From the NCBI GenBank assembly GCA_027485815.1, contig JAIXQE010000207.1, positions 21,801 to 85,800 of the forward strand: DNA of 64,000 bases. The letters run 5' to 3'. Positions 35,597-44,830 of the stretch are shown in pieces (the first letter of the stretch is position 1; each line of letters opens with the position of its first letter). Under the pieces are notes generated by a model, which was not told the origin of the DNA, made no database searches, and was given only the letters and a program-made list of their open reading frames with translations. This stretch comes from Opitutaceae bacterium (GTDB lineage: Bacteria; Verrucomicrobiota; Verrucomicrobiia; Opitutales; Opitutaceae). The translations under genes were made by a program, and so were the position numbers.

Positions 35597-36358
35597 ATGC
35601 TCTCCCGGCGCATCATCCCCTGCCTGGACGTCAACGCCGGTCGCGTCGTCAAGGGCGTGAAGTTCCAGGAACTCCGGGACGCGGGCGACCCCGTGCAGTG
35701 CGCGCGGGCCTACGATCGGCAGGGCGCGGATGAACTCGTGTTCCTCGACATCACCGCCTCGAGCGACGACCGCGGCATCATGCGGGAGGTCGTGGCGGCG
35801 ACCGCGGAGCAATGCTTCATGCCCCTCACGGTGGGCGGCGGCCTGCGGCAGGTGAGCGACATCGAGGCGATGCTGCGGAGCGGGGCGGACAAGGTCTCGC
35901 TCAACACGGCCGCGATCCGGGAGCCGCGCCTCGTCCGGGAGGCGGCCGACCGCTTCGGGGCCCAGTGCATCGTCGTGGCCATCGACGCGAAGCGGGAGCC
36001 GGACGGCCGCTCCTGGCGGGTCTACACCCACGGGGGCCGGAACGCGACGGCGCTCGACGCCGTCACGTGGGCCCGCGAGGCGGTAGCCCTCGGCGCGGGG
36101 GAGATCCTGCTCACGAGCATGGACGCCGACGGCACACAGGCGGGCTACGACTGCGCCCTCACCCGCGCGGTGAGCGACGCGGTGCCGGTGCCGGTGATCG
36201 CCAGCGGCGGCGCGGGGACGATGGCCCATTTCGCGGAAGTGCTCGAGCAGGGCCGCGCCAGCGCGGTGCTGGCGGCGAGCCTGTTCCACTTCGGCACCTT
36301 CACCATTCCACAGGTGAAGGATTACCTGGCGCTGCAGGGCCTGCCGGTCCGCCGCTAA
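35597..36358 (+). CDS. hisF: Imidazole glycerol phosphate synthase, cyclase subunit
   Basis: Cytosolic (beta/alpha)8-barrel enzyme of histidine synthesis, 253 aa, the expected length. It closes the imidazole ring using ammonia from HisH. Both catalytic aspartates are at canonical positions: Asp11 ([14 protein letters not shown]) and Asp130 ([11 protein letters not shown]). Phosphate-binding loops LTVGGGLR (about 78-85) and [10 protein letters not shown] are present, as is [12 protein letters not shown]. hisH and other his genes are not adjacent. The stop codon overlaps the stop of the convergent gene at 36355 within CTAA. Leader CTCCCTCCCCTGCCG directly before the ATG. Confidence 0.97.
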   Translation: MLSRRIIPCLDVNAGRVVKGVKFQELRDAGDPVQCARAYDRQGADELVFLDITASSDDRGIMREVVAATAEQCFMPLTVGGGLRQVSDIEAMLRSGADKVSLNTAAIREPRLVREAADRFGAQCIVVAIDAKREPDGRSWRVYTHGGRNATALDAVTWAREAVALGAGEILLTSMDADGTQAGYDCALTRAVSDAVPVPVIASGGAGTMAHFAEVLEQGRASAVLAASLFHFGTFTIPQVKDYLALQGLPVRR

Positions 36359-36915
36359 CCCGCAGCCGGCGTCGGGGTTGGAGCCGGAGCTTCCGGAACC
36401 GCGGGTGCCGGGGGCTTGGGCGCGCCGACGAGCACGCTGAGCTGTTCCTGGACGGCGACGAAGAACTCGGCGGTAAGCTCGCCGGCCGGCACCTCGAAGA
36501 CCGCCTTGGAACGGGCGTGCTCGTAGCGGAGGCGGAGTCCGTCCGCCGACCGGCCCCGGGGCCGCAGCACCTTCTTACGCTCGAGCATCAGCGCGAGGAA
36601 CTGCAGCAGCCGCGTGTTTTCGGCCGTGGGTTCGGTGGTCGGATCCGCGAGGGTCACAAAAAGGCTCTCCGCGGTGAGCTTGAGGGCGCGGTCGGGGTTC
36701 TCCCCGGCCCGTCGCGGCCGGAACGCCTGCACCCAGCGGCAGGCGACCCGCCCGGGCGCGGTGAAGGCGCCAAGGTGCTGCTCCAGCACGTCGCACCGCA
36801 CGATCTCCAAGGTCGGTCCGACCTGGACGAGGTGGCTCGCCACGCGGGCACCCGCCGCAAAGGGTTCTCCCGAGACCTGACAGGTGGTGGCGACGGGCTG
36901 CAGGGATAGCTCCAT
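36355..36915 (-). CDS. Conserved-looking protein of unknown function
   Basis: 186-residue protein with no recognised domain. The N-terminus has [22 protein letters not shown], a C-x-x-[ST]-G-x-x-F pattern followed by [10 protein letters not shown], which could be half of a zinc-binding knuckle (Cys12 and Cys41, only two cysteines are close). The middle part is helical with [25 protein letters not shown]; the C-terminal 20 residues are Pro/Ala repeats. I recall similar short proteins with a C-x-x-T-G start in planctomycetes and verrucomicrobia, but assign no function. Its last codon overlaps hisF tail to tail. Confidence 0.72.
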   Translation of the reverse strand: MELSLQPVATTCQVSGEPFAAGARVASHLVQVGPTLEIVRCDVLEQHLGAFTAPGRVACRWVQAFRPRRAGENPDRALKLTAESLFVTLADPTTEPTAENTRLLQFLALMLERKKVLRPRGRSADGLRLRYEHARSKAVFEVPAGELTAEFFVAVQEQLSVLVGAPKPPAPAVPEAPAPTPTPAAG

Positions 36916-37024
36916 AAGCTGGCCAAGGACTAGGGACGCCGCCGCCGGAGGCTAGCCCGAAGATGGCGACCGGACGCAGAAAAACATTCCCACGCCCGGC
37001 GGGGCCCGCCAACGTCCGCCGATC

Positions 37025-37618
37025 GTGGCCGCGGCGCCTTCCTCCCCCTCCGACCTTCTGCTTCTCGCGGTCGACCTGCAGCCGGGACTCCTTGGCGTGA
37101 TCGATCCGGCGGGGGTCCTGGCGCGCGATTGCGGGTTCGCCCTCACCGCCGCCGCCGGGCTCGGAGTTCCCGTCGCGTTCACCGAGCAGGTGCCGGCGAA
37201 ACTCGGCGCCACCCCGGCAGATCTCCGCGCCGCCGCCCCGGCCGCCCCGGTCTGGGCCAAGGAGAGCTTTTCCGCGCTGGGGGACGAAGCGGTACGTGCC
37301 GCGCTCCTCGGCCCGGGTGGTCCCCGCCACCTGCTGCTCGCCGGCATCGAGACCCCCATCTGCGTCTACCAGACCGCGATTGCGGCGCTGCGCGCGGACC
37401 TGGAGGTCACGATCCTCACCGATTGCGTGGGCGCGCGCCGGCCCGCGGACGCCTCCGCCGCGCTCGGAGCGCTGGCGCGTCTGGGTTGCCACCTCCTCCC
37501 GGCCGAGACCGTGTTTTACGCCCTGGCGCAAGACGCCCGTCACCCGTTCTTCCGGGGGTTGACCGCGCTCGTCAAGGCGCGCGCCGGCGATCACGGATCC
37601 CCGCGGCCGAACTTATGA
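37025..37618 (+). CDS. Isochorismatase-family cysteine hydrolase
   Basis: Cytosolic 197-residue hydrolase of the isochorismatase/nicotinamidase superfamily (YcaC-like). The catalytic triad is visible: Asp17 (LLLAVDLQPG), Lys79 (VWAKESFSAL) and Cys113 in GIETPICVYQTAI. The substrate cannot be told. It starts with GTG at 37025 and its stop overlaps the start of the YhaM-like gene (ATGA), so the two are coupled. The 109 bases upstream hold no gene and are shared with the divergent 36355-36915 gene. Confidence 0.9.
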   Translation: MAAAPSSPSDLLLLAVDLQPGLLGVIDPAGVLARDCGFALTAAAGLGVPVAFTEQVPAKLGATPADLRAAAPAAPVWAKESFSALGDEAVRAALLGPGGPRHLLLAGIETPICVYQTAIAALRADLEVTILTDCVGARRPADASAALGALARLGCHLLPAETVFYALAQDARHPFFRGLTALVKARAGDHGSPRPNL

Positions 37619-38634
37619 GCAACGCCTCCCCCACCACGCTGGTCCGTGAGCTCAAGGCGCTGGGCGCCGAGGCGAGCGGCCGCGCCTTCTCCGCGGTGCT
37701 GGTCGTGAAGAAGGCCGCGCTCAAGACGGCCAGCAACGGCAACGGCTTCCTGAGCGCCGAACTCGGCGACCGCACCGGCTCGTTCAGCTGCACCGTGTTC
37801 GGGGACAGCCCGGCCTTCGAGGCCCTGCGCGCCGCGGGCGAAGGCGGCGTGGTGCGGATCGAAGCGAAAATCGACTACTATCAGGGCCGGCTCTCGCCGC
37901 GACTGCAGCAGGTGGAGGCCCTCGGCGAGGAGGAACTAGGCGCCCCGGGCGTCATCGACAATCTGGTCGAGTTGGCCCCCGAGGATCCGCAGGCGCTCTG
38001 GGCGGAGCTCGAAGCGTGCATCGCCGCGCTCCGCCACGAGGACCTGCGGGCCGCCGTGCGCGGGGTCTTCGAGGAGATCGGCGCCACGTTCCGCTGGTCG
38101 CCGGCGGCCGTCGCGATGCACCACGCCTACCGGCACGGATTGCTCGAGCACACCGTGCGGATGGCCCGGGCCTGCCGCGCGCTCCTGCCCCTTTATCCCG
38201 AGGTGGACGCCGACCTCGCCCTCGCCGGCATCCTCCTGCACGACACCGGCAAGGCAATCGAGTACGAGGGTTCCCTCGCCACGCGCCGAAGCCGCCGGGG
38301 CATCCTGCAGGGGCACGTGGTCCTCGGGTACCAACTCGCCCGGAAGCACGGGATGAAGGCGCGGCTGGACCCGGACCGCCTGGAGCGCCTCGAGCACATC
38401 ATCCTTTCCCACCAGGGCGAACCCGAGTGGGGGGCGGCGGTTTACGCGGCCACCCCCGAGGCCGTCTTCGTGTCGATGATCGACAATCTCGATGCCCGCA
38501 TGGGGATGGTCCAGCGCGCCCTGCGCCAGGCCGCCCCCGGAGAGGAGTTCTCCGAGCGGCTCCCCGGCCTCAGCTCCGCGCTGCTCACCAAGCCCCTCCC
38601 CGCCCCCGCCAGCCCCGCCAACCCGCCCGCCTGA
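37615..38634 (+). CDS. OB-fold/HD-domain protein, YhaM-type 3'-5' exoribonuclease
   Basis: 339-residue protein combining an OB-fold nucleic-acid-binding domain (about residues 22-110, LSAELGDRTGSFSCTVFG) with an HD phosphohydrolase domain (about 165-310). HD residues: His174 and His179 (YRHGLLEHTVRMA), His209-Asp210 (GILLHDTGKA) and Asp about 295 (MIDNLDARMGM). This is the architecture of YhaM/CBF1 exoribonucleases of Bacillus. The ATG at 37615 overlaps the upstream stop (ATGA). The frame is open well upstream, but that part shadows the isochorismatase gene. Ends in a Pro/Ala-rich tail. Confidence 0.9.
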   Translation: MSNASPTTLVRELKALGAEASGRAFSAVLVVKKAALKTASNGNGFLSAELGDRTGSFSCTVFGDSPAFEALRAAGEGGVVRIEAKIDYYQGRLSPRLQQVEALGEEELGAPGVIDNLVELAPEDPQALWAELEACIAALRHEDLRAAVRGVFEEIGATFRWSPAAVAMHHAYRHGLLEHTVRMARACRALLPLYPEVDADLALAGILLHDTGKAIEYEGSLATRRSRRGILQGHVVLGYQLARKHGMKARLDPDRLERLEHIILSHQGEPEWGAAVYAATPEAVFVSMIDNLDARMGMVQRALRQAAPGEEFSERLPGLSSALLTKPLPAPASPANPPA

Positions 38635-38653
38635 AGCTCCGCCCTTTTTCCCG

Positions 38654-40231
38654 ATGCGCCTCCCCACCCTGCTCCTCCCCCTGTGGCTAGCCGCCATCGC
38701 GTCCGCCGCGCCGGCCGGCCGGCCGAACATCCTGTTCATCTTTTCCGACGACCACGCCCGCCACGCGATCGGCGCCTACGGCTCGAAGGTGAACCAGACA
38801 CCCCACCTCGACCGCCTCGCGCGGGAGGGGACCCGCTTCGAGCACTGCTTCGTCACCAACTCGATCTGCACGCCCAGCCGCGCGGTCGTCCTGACCGGCA
38901 AGTACTCCCACGCGAACGGCGTGCCAGTGTTCAACGTCTTCGACGGCGCCCAGCCGCACGTCGCGCGGACGCTGCAGGCCGCCGGCTACCACACGGGGAT
39001 GATCGGCAAGTGGCACCTGGGCAGCATGCCGACTGGCTTCGATCGCTGGATCATTCTACCCGGCCAAGGCCTGTACCATAACCCGGACTTCCTCACCCCT
39101 CACGGCCGGCTGACGTTGCCGGGCCACGTCTCGCCGCTGACGACCCGCCTCGGGATCGAGTTCCTCGAGACGCGCCCGAAGGACCGGCCGTTTTTCCTGA
39201 TGCTGCACCACAAGGCGCCGCACCGCGCCTGGGAACCCGACGCCGCCAACAAGGCCCGCTTCCGCGACCGCGTCATCCCCGAGCCCGAGACGCTGTGGGA
39301 CGACTACGCGACCCGGCCGGCGGCGCTGCCGGAGAACCGGCAGACGGTCGCCCATGACCTCACCCGTCGGGACCTGAAGCTCGAGCCGCCCGCCGACCTT
39401 GCGCCCGGGCCCGCGCGCCAGCAGTGGCTGAACGTGAAGCCCACCGAGGTGGAAGTCACCCTGGCCGACGGCAGCCGCAAGACCCTGACCGGCAAGGAAC
39501 TCGTGCGCTGGAAGTACCAGCGGTACATGCAGGACTACCTCGCGTGCGTGCAGGACGTCGACGACAGCATCGGCGAGGTGCTCGACTACCTCGACCGGAC
39601 CGGCCTCGCCCGGGACACCATCGTGATCTATTCCGCCGACAACGGCTGGTACCTCGGCGACCTCGGGATGTACGACAAGCGCTTCATGTACGAGCCGGGC
39701 TTCCACATTCCGCTGCTGGTGCGCGGGCCCGGCGTGAAGGCTGGCGCCGTGACCACGCGCTTCGCCCTGAACGCGGATTTCGCACCGACCTTCCTGGAGC
39801 TGGCGGGGCTGCCCGTCCCCACGGAAATGCACGGACGTTCCCTCGCCCCCATCCTGCGCGGGGCGGAGCCGACCGATTGGCGGACCTCCGTTTATTACCG
39901 CTATTACCATGACCCTGGCCACCACAACACCCGGGCGCACTACGGCGTGCGCACCGCGACCCACAAGCTGATCCATTACTGGAAAAAGGACGCCTGGGAG
40001 CTGTTCGACCTGACCCGTGATCCCAATGAGCAGCGCAATCTCGCCGGCGATCCCGCCCACGCGGGCCGGCTTGCGGACCTGCGCGCCGAGATCACGCGGC
40101 TGCAGCGGCAGTTGGGCGACACGGGGCAATTCGCGAACGAGATCCCCCGCGACGGCGTGGACGCGCCGGTGAACGTTCCCCGCCTCGGCGAGAAGGACGT
40201 GCGCGGCGCGATCGCCCTCTCCCTCCCCTGA
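38654..40231 (+). CDS. Exported sulfatase (S1 family)
   Basis: Second sulfatase of the window, 525 aa, with a signal peptide (about residues 1-19, LLLPLWLAAIASA). Metal site: ILFIFSDDHARHAIGAYG (Asp32, Asp33). The formylglycine motif is complete: C72-T-P-S-R76-AVVLTG. Further active-site segments: GMIGKWHLGS (about 115-125), HHKAPHRAWEP and YSADNGWYLGDLGMYDKRF (about 325-343, the DN-x(n)-H/K segment). The C-terminal subdomain (about 400-525) has WELFDLTRDPNEQRNLAGDP, the typical end. Substrate unknown. It is preceded by GCCCTTTTTCCCG just before the ATG; the YhaM-like gene ends 19 bases upstream. Confidence 0.94.
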   Translation: MRLPTLLLPLWLAAIASAAPAGRPNILFIFSDDHARHAIGAYGSKVNQTPHLDRLAREGTRFEHCFVTNSICTPSRAVVLTGKYSHANGVPVFNVFDGAQPHVARTLQAAGYHTGMIGKWHLGSMPTGFDRWIILPGQGLYHNPDFLTPHGRLTLPGHVSPLTTRLGIEFLETRPKDRPFFLMLHHKAPHRAWEPDAANKARFRDRVIPEPETLWDDYATRPAALPENRQTVAHDLTRRDLKLEPPADLAPGPARQQWLNVKPTEVEVTLADGSRKTLTGKELVRWKYQRYMQDYLACVQDVDDSIGEVLDYLDRTGLARDTIVIYSADNGWYLGDLGMYDKRFMYEPGFHIPLLVRGPGVKAGAVTTRFALNADFAPTFLELAGLPVPTEMHGRSLAPILRGAEPTDWRTSVYYRYYHDPGHHNTRAHYGVRTATHKLIHYWKKDAWELFDLTRDPNEQRNLAGDPAHAGRLADLRAEITRLQRQLGDTGQFANEIPRDGVDAPVNVPRLGEKDVRGAIALSLP

Positions 40232-40247
40232 ACGACACCCGCCGGGA

Positions 40248-41180
40248 TCAGCCCGCGACCCGGTTGCGCGGATGGTGCTTGCGGTGGCCTTCGGCGAGCC
40301 GCCGGGGCTCCACCGCGGTGTAGATCTGGGTCGTGGAGATGCTGGCGTGCCCCAGCATCTCCTGGATCGCCCGCAGGTCGGCCCCGCCCGCCAGCAGGTG
40401 CGTCGCGAAAGAATGCCGCAGGTCATGCGGCTTCACGCGCGGATCCACGCCGGCGCGCCTCGCGTGCGCCTTGACGATCATCCAGAGCGCCACGCGCGAG
40501 AGGCCGCGTCCGCGGTGGTTGAGGAAGACGTGCCCTCGGGTGTGGGTCCGCACCAGTTCCGGCCGCCCCCCCGCCAGGTAGTTCCGCAGCGCCTCGCAGG
40601 CTTGCCGACCGACCGGAACGACCCGTTCCTTGGCCCCCTTGCCGAACACCCGTAACCCGCCGCCCTCGAGGTCGAGTTGCGTCAGCAGCAGCCCCGCGAG
40701 CTCGGAGACGCGCAGGCCGCTGGAGTAGAAGAGTTCCAGGATCGCCCGGTCCCGCAGGGAGCGCGGCTCCGGCCCCGCGGGCGCCGTCACGAGGCGCGCC
40801 ACCTCCGGTGCGGACAGCGTCCGGGGCACCCGGCGCCCAGGACGCGGGCCCGTCAGCAGGACCGTGAAGTCATCACTCCGCACCCCGTCCCGCACCAACT
40901 GCCGAGCGAGCATCCGCAGGGCCGAGAGTTTCCGCGCGACGCTTGCCACGGCGTAGTCGCCCGCCGCGAGGAACTGGAGCCAGGCCGCCGCGTGCTCGCC
41001 GGTCACGCCGCGCCAATCGGCGGCTCCGTGCCGGGCGAGGAACGCCGCGGCCTGGTCGAGGTCGCGGCGGTAGGCCGCAAGGGTGTGGGCGGAGAGACCG
41101 CGCTCGAGGCCGAGGAAGGAAAGCAGCGCGTCGATCGGTCCCGCCCACTGGCCCCGGGATCGGCTCAGGTCGTCGGCCAT
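40248..41180 (-). CDS. Tyrosine recombinase of the XerC/XerD type
   Basis: Site-specific recombinase of 310 aa, the length and domain layout of XerC/XerD, which resolve chromosome dimers. SAM-like N-terminal core-binding domain about 14-100 (LSAHTLAAYRRDLDQAAAFL). Catalytic residues: Arg157 (SSGLRVSEL), Lys181 (FGKGAKERVVPVG), His252 and Arg255 (KPHDLRHSFATHLL), His278 (MLGHASISTTQIY) and nucleophile Tyr287. GADLRAIQEMLGHASI is the characteristic Xer motif. No phage or island genes lie beside it, so a housekeeping role is favoured over an integrase. Whether it is XerC or XerD cannot be said. Confidence 0.92.
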   Translation of the reverse strand: MADDLSRSRGQWAGPIDALLSFLGLERGLSAHTLAAYRRDLDQAAAFLARHGAADWRGVTGEHAAAWLQFLAAGDYAVASVARKLSALRMLARQLVRDGVRSDDFTVLLTGPRPGRRVPRTLSAPEVARLVTAPAGPEPRSLRDRAILELFYSSGLRVSELAGLLLTQLDLEGGGLRVFGKGAKERVVPVGRQACEALRNYLAGGRPELVRTHTRGHVFLNHRGRGLSRVALWMIVKAHARRAGVDPRVKPHDLRHSFATHLLAGGADLRAIQEMLGHASISTTQIYTAVEPRRLAEGHRKHHPRNRVAG

Positions 41181-41201
41181 CGCGAGCGGCCGCGCCGGGC
41201 C

Positions 41202-41468
41202 TCAGTAATTCCGGCGCCGCGGCGGCGGCACGTAGTTGGAATTCTGCTCCTTCATCCGGAAGGTGATCCGCGCCTTCTCGAGATCGTACGGGCTCATCTC
41301 CATCTTCACCATGTCGCCCGCAGCAATCTTGATGAAATTCTTGCGCAGTTTGCCCGAGATGTGCGCGAGCACCACGTGCCCATTGGACAACTGGACCTTG
41401 AACATGGTGCCGGGCAGCACCGCCACCACCTTGCCCTCCACCTCGATCGCGTTGTTGTCAGACGACAT
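41202..41468 (-). CDS. infA: Translation initiation factor IF-1
   Basis: Ribosomal initiation factor, 88 aa from the ATG at 41468. The frame runs further upstream, but [27 protein letters not shown] is the standard S1/OB-fold start. Also present: [24 protein letters not shown] and [18 protein letters not shown]. The C-terminus carries an extra tail of about 15 residues, [11 protein letters not shown], basic and proline-rich, longer than in E. coli (72 aa). ATCCTGCCTCCT precedes the ATG. A TTGACT element on the minus strand (41553-41558) could be a -35 box, with only a weak -10 17 bases downstream. Confidence 0.95.
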   Translation of the reverse strand: MSSDNNAIEVEGKVVAVLPGTMFKVQLSNGHVVLAHISGKLRKNFIKIAAGDMVKMEMSPYDLEKARITFRMKEQNSNYVPPPRRRNY

Positions 41469-41576
41469 AGGAGGCAGGATGGGCAATCGGGAGGCAGCGG
41501 GTGGGCATAAAGCGAATTCGAAAGCCCTTGTAAGCCAGAAGGCGGCACCCTTAGTCAAGCTTCCCGCCCTCGCCTC

Positions 41577-42137
41577 ATGGCCGCGCCCCCGCCCCCCTGC
41601 CCGTTCCCCAAGCTCCATCCCTCGCAGTTGGTCCGGGATGACGGGTTCTTCATGAGTCTCGCGTACAATCAGGCGATCGACGCATGGCGGGCCGGCGAGG
41701 TGCCCATCGGGGCCGTGATCGCCGTGGACGGCGAGATTGTGGCCGCCGCGCACAACGTCGTGGAGTCCAACCGGGATCCGACGGCCCACGCGGAGATGCT
41801 GGCCCTCACCCAGGCGGCCGCCGCGCGCGGCGATTGGCGGCTCGACGGGGCCACCGTCTTCGTGACGAAGGAGCCCTGCCCGATGTGCTCCGGGGCGCTG
41901 CTGATGAGCCGGGTCCGGCGGGTCTGTTACGCCGTCCCGGATCCCAAGATGGGTTGCCTCGGGGGCGCGACGGACCTCAACCAGTTGCCCCGGATGAATC
42001 ACCGCCTCGAACTGACCGCGGGCGGGGTGCTGGAGCCGGAATGCCGCACCCTGCTGCAGGCGTTCTTCCGCGGCCGGCGCGAGGGTGCGGAGGCGGGCCC
42101 CGAGGGTTCGCCTTGCCCTGCCGCGCCCGGGACTTGA
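41577..42137 (+). CDS. tadA: tRNA-specific adenosine deaminase
   Basis: Cytosolic zinc deaminase converting A34 to inosine in tRNA-Arg; 186 aa. Catalytic residues: His71 and Glu73 (HAEMLAL) and Cys101/Cys104 ([12 protein letters not shown]). [13 protein letters not shown] and [10 protein letters not shown] complete the family pattern. The ATG at 41577 gives a 25-residue N-terminal extension ([19 protein letters not shown]); a start at 41652 ([12 protein letters not shown]) would give the usual E. coli-like N-terminus. The C-terminal 20 residues are low-complexity. Divergent from infA; next gene 11 bases downstream. Confidence 0.94.
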   Translation: MAAPPPPCPFPKLHPSQLVRDDGFFMSLAYNQAIDAWRAGEVPIGAVIAVDGEIVAAAHNVVESNRDPTAHAEMLALTQAAAARGDWRLDGATVFVTKEPCPMCSGALLMSRVRRVCYAVPDPKMGCLGGATDLNQLPRMNHRLELTAGGVLEPECRTLLQAFFRGRREGAEAGPEGSPCPAAPGT

Positions 42138-42148
42138 GCCTCCCCGCG

Positions 42149-43174
42149 ATGCGCCGGATCAAGATCGCCCAGTTTGGCCTCGGACCCATCGGCCGCGAAT
42201 CGCTGCGCCTCGCCGCGGAACGCGCGGAACTCGAGGTCATCGGTGCCGTGGAGATCGACCCGGCATTGGCCGGTCGCCCACTCGGGGAGACCCTGGCTTG
42301 CCCGCTGCCGCCGGCCGCCCGCATCCACCCCACCTTCGCCGCCCTGGTCGCCGCGGCCGGACTGCCGGATGTCCTCCTGCACACCGCCGGCTCGGATGCC
42401 ACCCGCACCTTCGCGCAGGTGCTACCGGCGCTCGAGGCGGGCGTGAGCGTGGCTTCGACCTGCGAGGAACTCATCTACCCGCGCCTGCGCGCGCCGGAGC
42501 GGACCGGGGAGATCGACGCCCTCTGCCGCCGGACCGGTGCCCGCGTGGTCGGCACCGGCGTCAACCCCGGCTTCGTGATGGATGTGCTGCCGCTCTGCCT
42601 GACGGGGGTCTGCCGCGAGGTCTCGGCCGTCTACGTGGAGCGGGTCGTCGACGCCCGCACCCGGCGCCAGCCGCTGCAGGCGAAGATCGGCAGCGGCCAG
42701 GATCCGGCCGAATTCCGCGCCCGGTTTGCCGCCGGGACGGCCGGGCACGCCGGCTTCCGGCAATCGGTCGCACTGCTGGCCCACGGCCTCGGGTGGAGCC
42801 TCGATGAAATCCGCGAGACCTGCGAGCCGGTCGTCGCCGAGAGCCGGGTCGTGACGCCCCACTTCGACGTCGCCCCGGGCCGGACCCTGGGCCTGCACCA
42901 GCGTTGCGTCGGCCTCGCCGGCGGGGAAACCCGCATCCGGCTGGACCTGCAGATGTACCTCGGGGCGCCGCTCCCCCACGATGCCATCGTGATCCAGGGC
43001 CGCCCCGGACTGAACGTCCACCTCCAAGGCGGGGTGGCGGGCGACGACGCCACCGTCGCGGCACTGCTCAACGTGATCCCCTCGCTGCTGGCCGCGCCCC
43101 CCGGCGTGCGCCTGCTGACCGAGCTGCCGCTGACGATTTGCCAGCGCGCCCGGGCCGGGGCGAAGATGACTTGA
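42149..43174 (+). CDS. 2,4-diaminopentanoate-dehydrogenase-like / dihydrodipicolinate-reductase-fold oxidoreductase
   Basis: Cytosolic NAD(P) oxidoreductase, 341 aa. Rossmann start [19 protein letters not shown] (about residues 4-22), then [35 protein letters not shown] and [19 protein letters not shown]. The last two match 2,4-diaminopentanoate dehydrogenase (ornithine fermentation) and other DapB-like amino-acid dehydrogenases. The genuine substrate is not known; no other ornithine-degradation genes are nearby, so the diaminopentanoate role itself is doubtful. ATG 42149 chosen because the glycine-rich loop comes directly after it; the long open frame upstream shadows tadA. Followed by an SDR 5 bases downstream. 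Confidence 0.85.
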   Translation: MRRIKIAQFGLGPIGRESLRLAAERAELEVIGAVEIDPALAGRPLGETLACPLPPAARIHPTFAALVAAAGLPDVLLHTAGSDATRTFAQVLPALEAGVSVASTCEELIYPRLRAPERTGEIDALCRRTGARVVGTGVNPGFVMDVLPLCLTGVCREVSAVYVERVVDARTRRQPLQAKIGSGQDPAEFRARFAAGTAGHAGFRQSVALLAHGLGWSLDEIRETCEPVVAESRVVTPHFDVAPGRTLGLHQRCVGLAGGETRIRLDLQMYLGAPLPHDAIVIQGRPGLNVHLQGGVAGDDATVAALLNVIPSLLAAPPGVRLLTELPLTICQRARAGAKMT

Positions 43175-43179
43175 AGCTC

Positions 43180-43929
43180 ATGCCTAACGCCCGTCCTTCC
43201 GCCTGCCCCCTTGCCCTCGTGACCGGTGCCGGTTCCGGCGTCGGCCGGGCCACGACGCTGCGGCTCCTGCGTGCCGGCTGGTGCGTGGCCGCCAGCGGCC
43301 GCCGGCCGGGAACGCTCCGGGCCACCGCCGCGCTCGTGCCGGCCGGCCAGCGGCAGCGCCTCCATCTCCTGCCCTGCGACCTCGCGGATCCGGCGGCCAT
43401 CACGCGGCTCGCGACGCGGGCCGGACGGATCAGCGGCCGGCTCGACGCACTGGTCAACGCCGCCGGCCACAACATCCCGCGCCGCTCCCTCGAGCTCCTC
43501 TCGCCGGAGGACTACCGGGCGGTGATGGCGGCCAACGTCGACGGCGTCCTCGCGCTCGTCCAAGCCGTCCTCCCGGCGATGCGGCAGGCCGGCCACGGCA
43601 CGATCGTGAACGTCGGGTCCGAGGCCGGCCGGCAGGCCTCGGCGAAGTCTGGGGCCGCCTACGTGATCTCCAAGTTCGGCCTGACCGGGCTCACCCAGAC
43701 GATCAACGCGGAGGAGCGGGACCGCGGCATCCGGGCCTGCTGCGTCTTTCCGGGCGACATCGACACCCCTTTGCTGGCGAAGCGTCCGGCGGCTCCGCCA
43801 CCGGAGGCGCGGGCCCGGATGCTGCGGGCGGAGGATGTCGCGGAGTGCATCTGGTTCGCCCTTTCCTTGCCGGCGCGGGCGAACGTCGAGGAGATCCTGG
43901 TGCGGCCCAGCCGGCCATGGACCGGCTGA
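43180..43929 (+). CDS. Short-chain dehydrogenase/reductase
   Basis: Cytosolic classical SDR, 249 aa. Cofactor loop TGAGSGVG (15-22), NAAG (93-96), catalytic Ser147, Tyr161 and Lys165 (SGAAYVISKFGLTG). The basic pair SGRR after the second strand (39-42) suggests NADP preference. The substrate is unknown. The ATG at 43180 lies 5 bases after the previous stop, so the diaminopentanoate-dehydrogenase-like enzyme and this SDR are probably one transcript and may act on related compounds. Confidence 0.92.
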   Translation: MPNARPSACPLALVTGAGSGVGRATTLRLLRAGWCVAASGRRPGTLRATAALVPAGQRQRLHLLPCDLADPAAITRLATRAGRISGRLDALVNAAGHNIPRRSLELLSPEDYRAVMAANVDGVLALVQAVLPAMRQAGHGTIVNVGSEAGRQASAKSGAAYVISKFGLTGLTQTINAEERDRGIRACCVFPGDIDTPLLAKRPAAPPPEARARMLRAEDVAECIWFALSLPARANVEEILVRPSRPWTG

Positions 43930-43984
43930 GGCGCCGGCCCGGGGCTTGCTCCGGGTCACGCCGCCGCCCAGCCTCCCCCTCCCG

Positions 43985-44830
43985 ATGACCCTGCCCTTCA
44001 CCGACCGCGTCTGGCTCTGGCTGGCGGCGGGCCTTTACCTGGCGGGGTTCATCCAGGGCTCGATCGCCCTCTTCCGGCGGGGCCGGCCCGCGGGCGGCGC
44101 CACGTACGCGCTCATCCTGCTCGGTTACCTCGCGCAACTGGCCGGCCTCGGGCTGCGCGGCCGCGCGGTGGGCGGTTGCCCGCTGGGCAACGCGTTCGAA
44201 CTGTACCAGTTCACCGCCTGGTCCGCGATCACGCTCTACCTCGTCGTCGGGGCCACGTTCCGGCTCAGCCTGCTCGGCTACTTCACCGCCTGCCTCGCGT
44301 CGGTGGTCACCTTGGTCTCGCTCCTGTTTCCCAGCTGGGACGCGGGGCCGCGCGTCCGGATTTTCGGCCACAACCCATGGATCGAGCTGCACGCGGCGCT
44401 CGCGGTCTTCAGCTACGGGGTCTTCGCGCTGCTCGCGCTGACGTCGCTGATGTTCCTGCTCCGACATTTCTCCCTGAAGTCGAAGCGGCTGGGCGGCTGG
44501 TTCTCCTTCCTCCCCTCGATCCGTGACCTCGACCACATGAGCGTCCGGCTGCTCGCCGCCGGGGCCGCGATCCTGGGGTTCGCGGTCGCCGTGGGCGCGG
44601 TGCACTGGGCACGCCCGGAAACCGTGGTGAACATGGAGAAGGTGCTGGTGACGGTGACCGTGGCCGGAGCCGCGTTCGTGCTGCTGCTCCTGCGGCTGCG
44701 CGGCGTGCTCCTCGCGCGCCGGTTCGCGGTGGCCTGCCTGGTCCTGTACGCGGCCGCGCTGCTTTCGCTCGTCACCGTCGAGCCCGGGCGCGGCCGTGGC
44801 CCCGCGCGACCCGCCCCGACCGCCCGATGA
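43985..44830 (+). CDS. CcsA/HemX-family membrane protein
   Basis: Polytopic inner-membrane protein, 281 aa, with about eight hydrophobic segments. It belongs to the cytochrome c assembly family (CcsA/ResC) or its relative HemX. Features: CPLGNAFELYQFTAW (about 63-77) and the conserved HNPWIELHAALAVFSYGVFAL segment (about 122-142), with a likely haem-binding His. The tryptophan-rich WWD motif of true CcsA proteins is not visible, which favours HemX. In Bacillus hemX follows hemA and lowers glutamyl-tRNA reductase levels; here it directly precedes hemA, with an ATGA overlap. Start ATG preceded by CTCCCCCTCCCG. Confidence 0.86.
   Translation: MTLPFTDRVWLWLAAGLYLAGFIQGSIALFRRGRPAGGATYALILLGYLAQLAGLGLRGRAVGGCPLGNAFELYQFTAWSAITLYLVVGATFRLSLLGYFTACLASVVTLVSLLFPSWDAGPRVRIFGHNPWIELHAALAVFSYGVFALLALTSLMFLLRHFSLKSKRLGGWFSFLPSIRDLDHMSVRLLAAGAAILGFAVAVGAVHWARPETVVNMEKVLVTVTVAGAAFVLLLLRLRGVLLARRFAVACLVLYAAALLSLVTVEPGRGRGPARPAPTAR

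Noticed and set aside
40248..41180. Tyrosine recombinase as integrase of a mobile island
   Set aside because: No attachment repeats, phage or transfer genes nearby, base composition like its neighbours, and Xer-type motifs.
43985..44830. Calling the membrane protein a genuine CcsA haem exporter
   Set aside because: The tryptophan-rich WWD motif is not visible; position next to hemA fits HemX better, so only the family is named.
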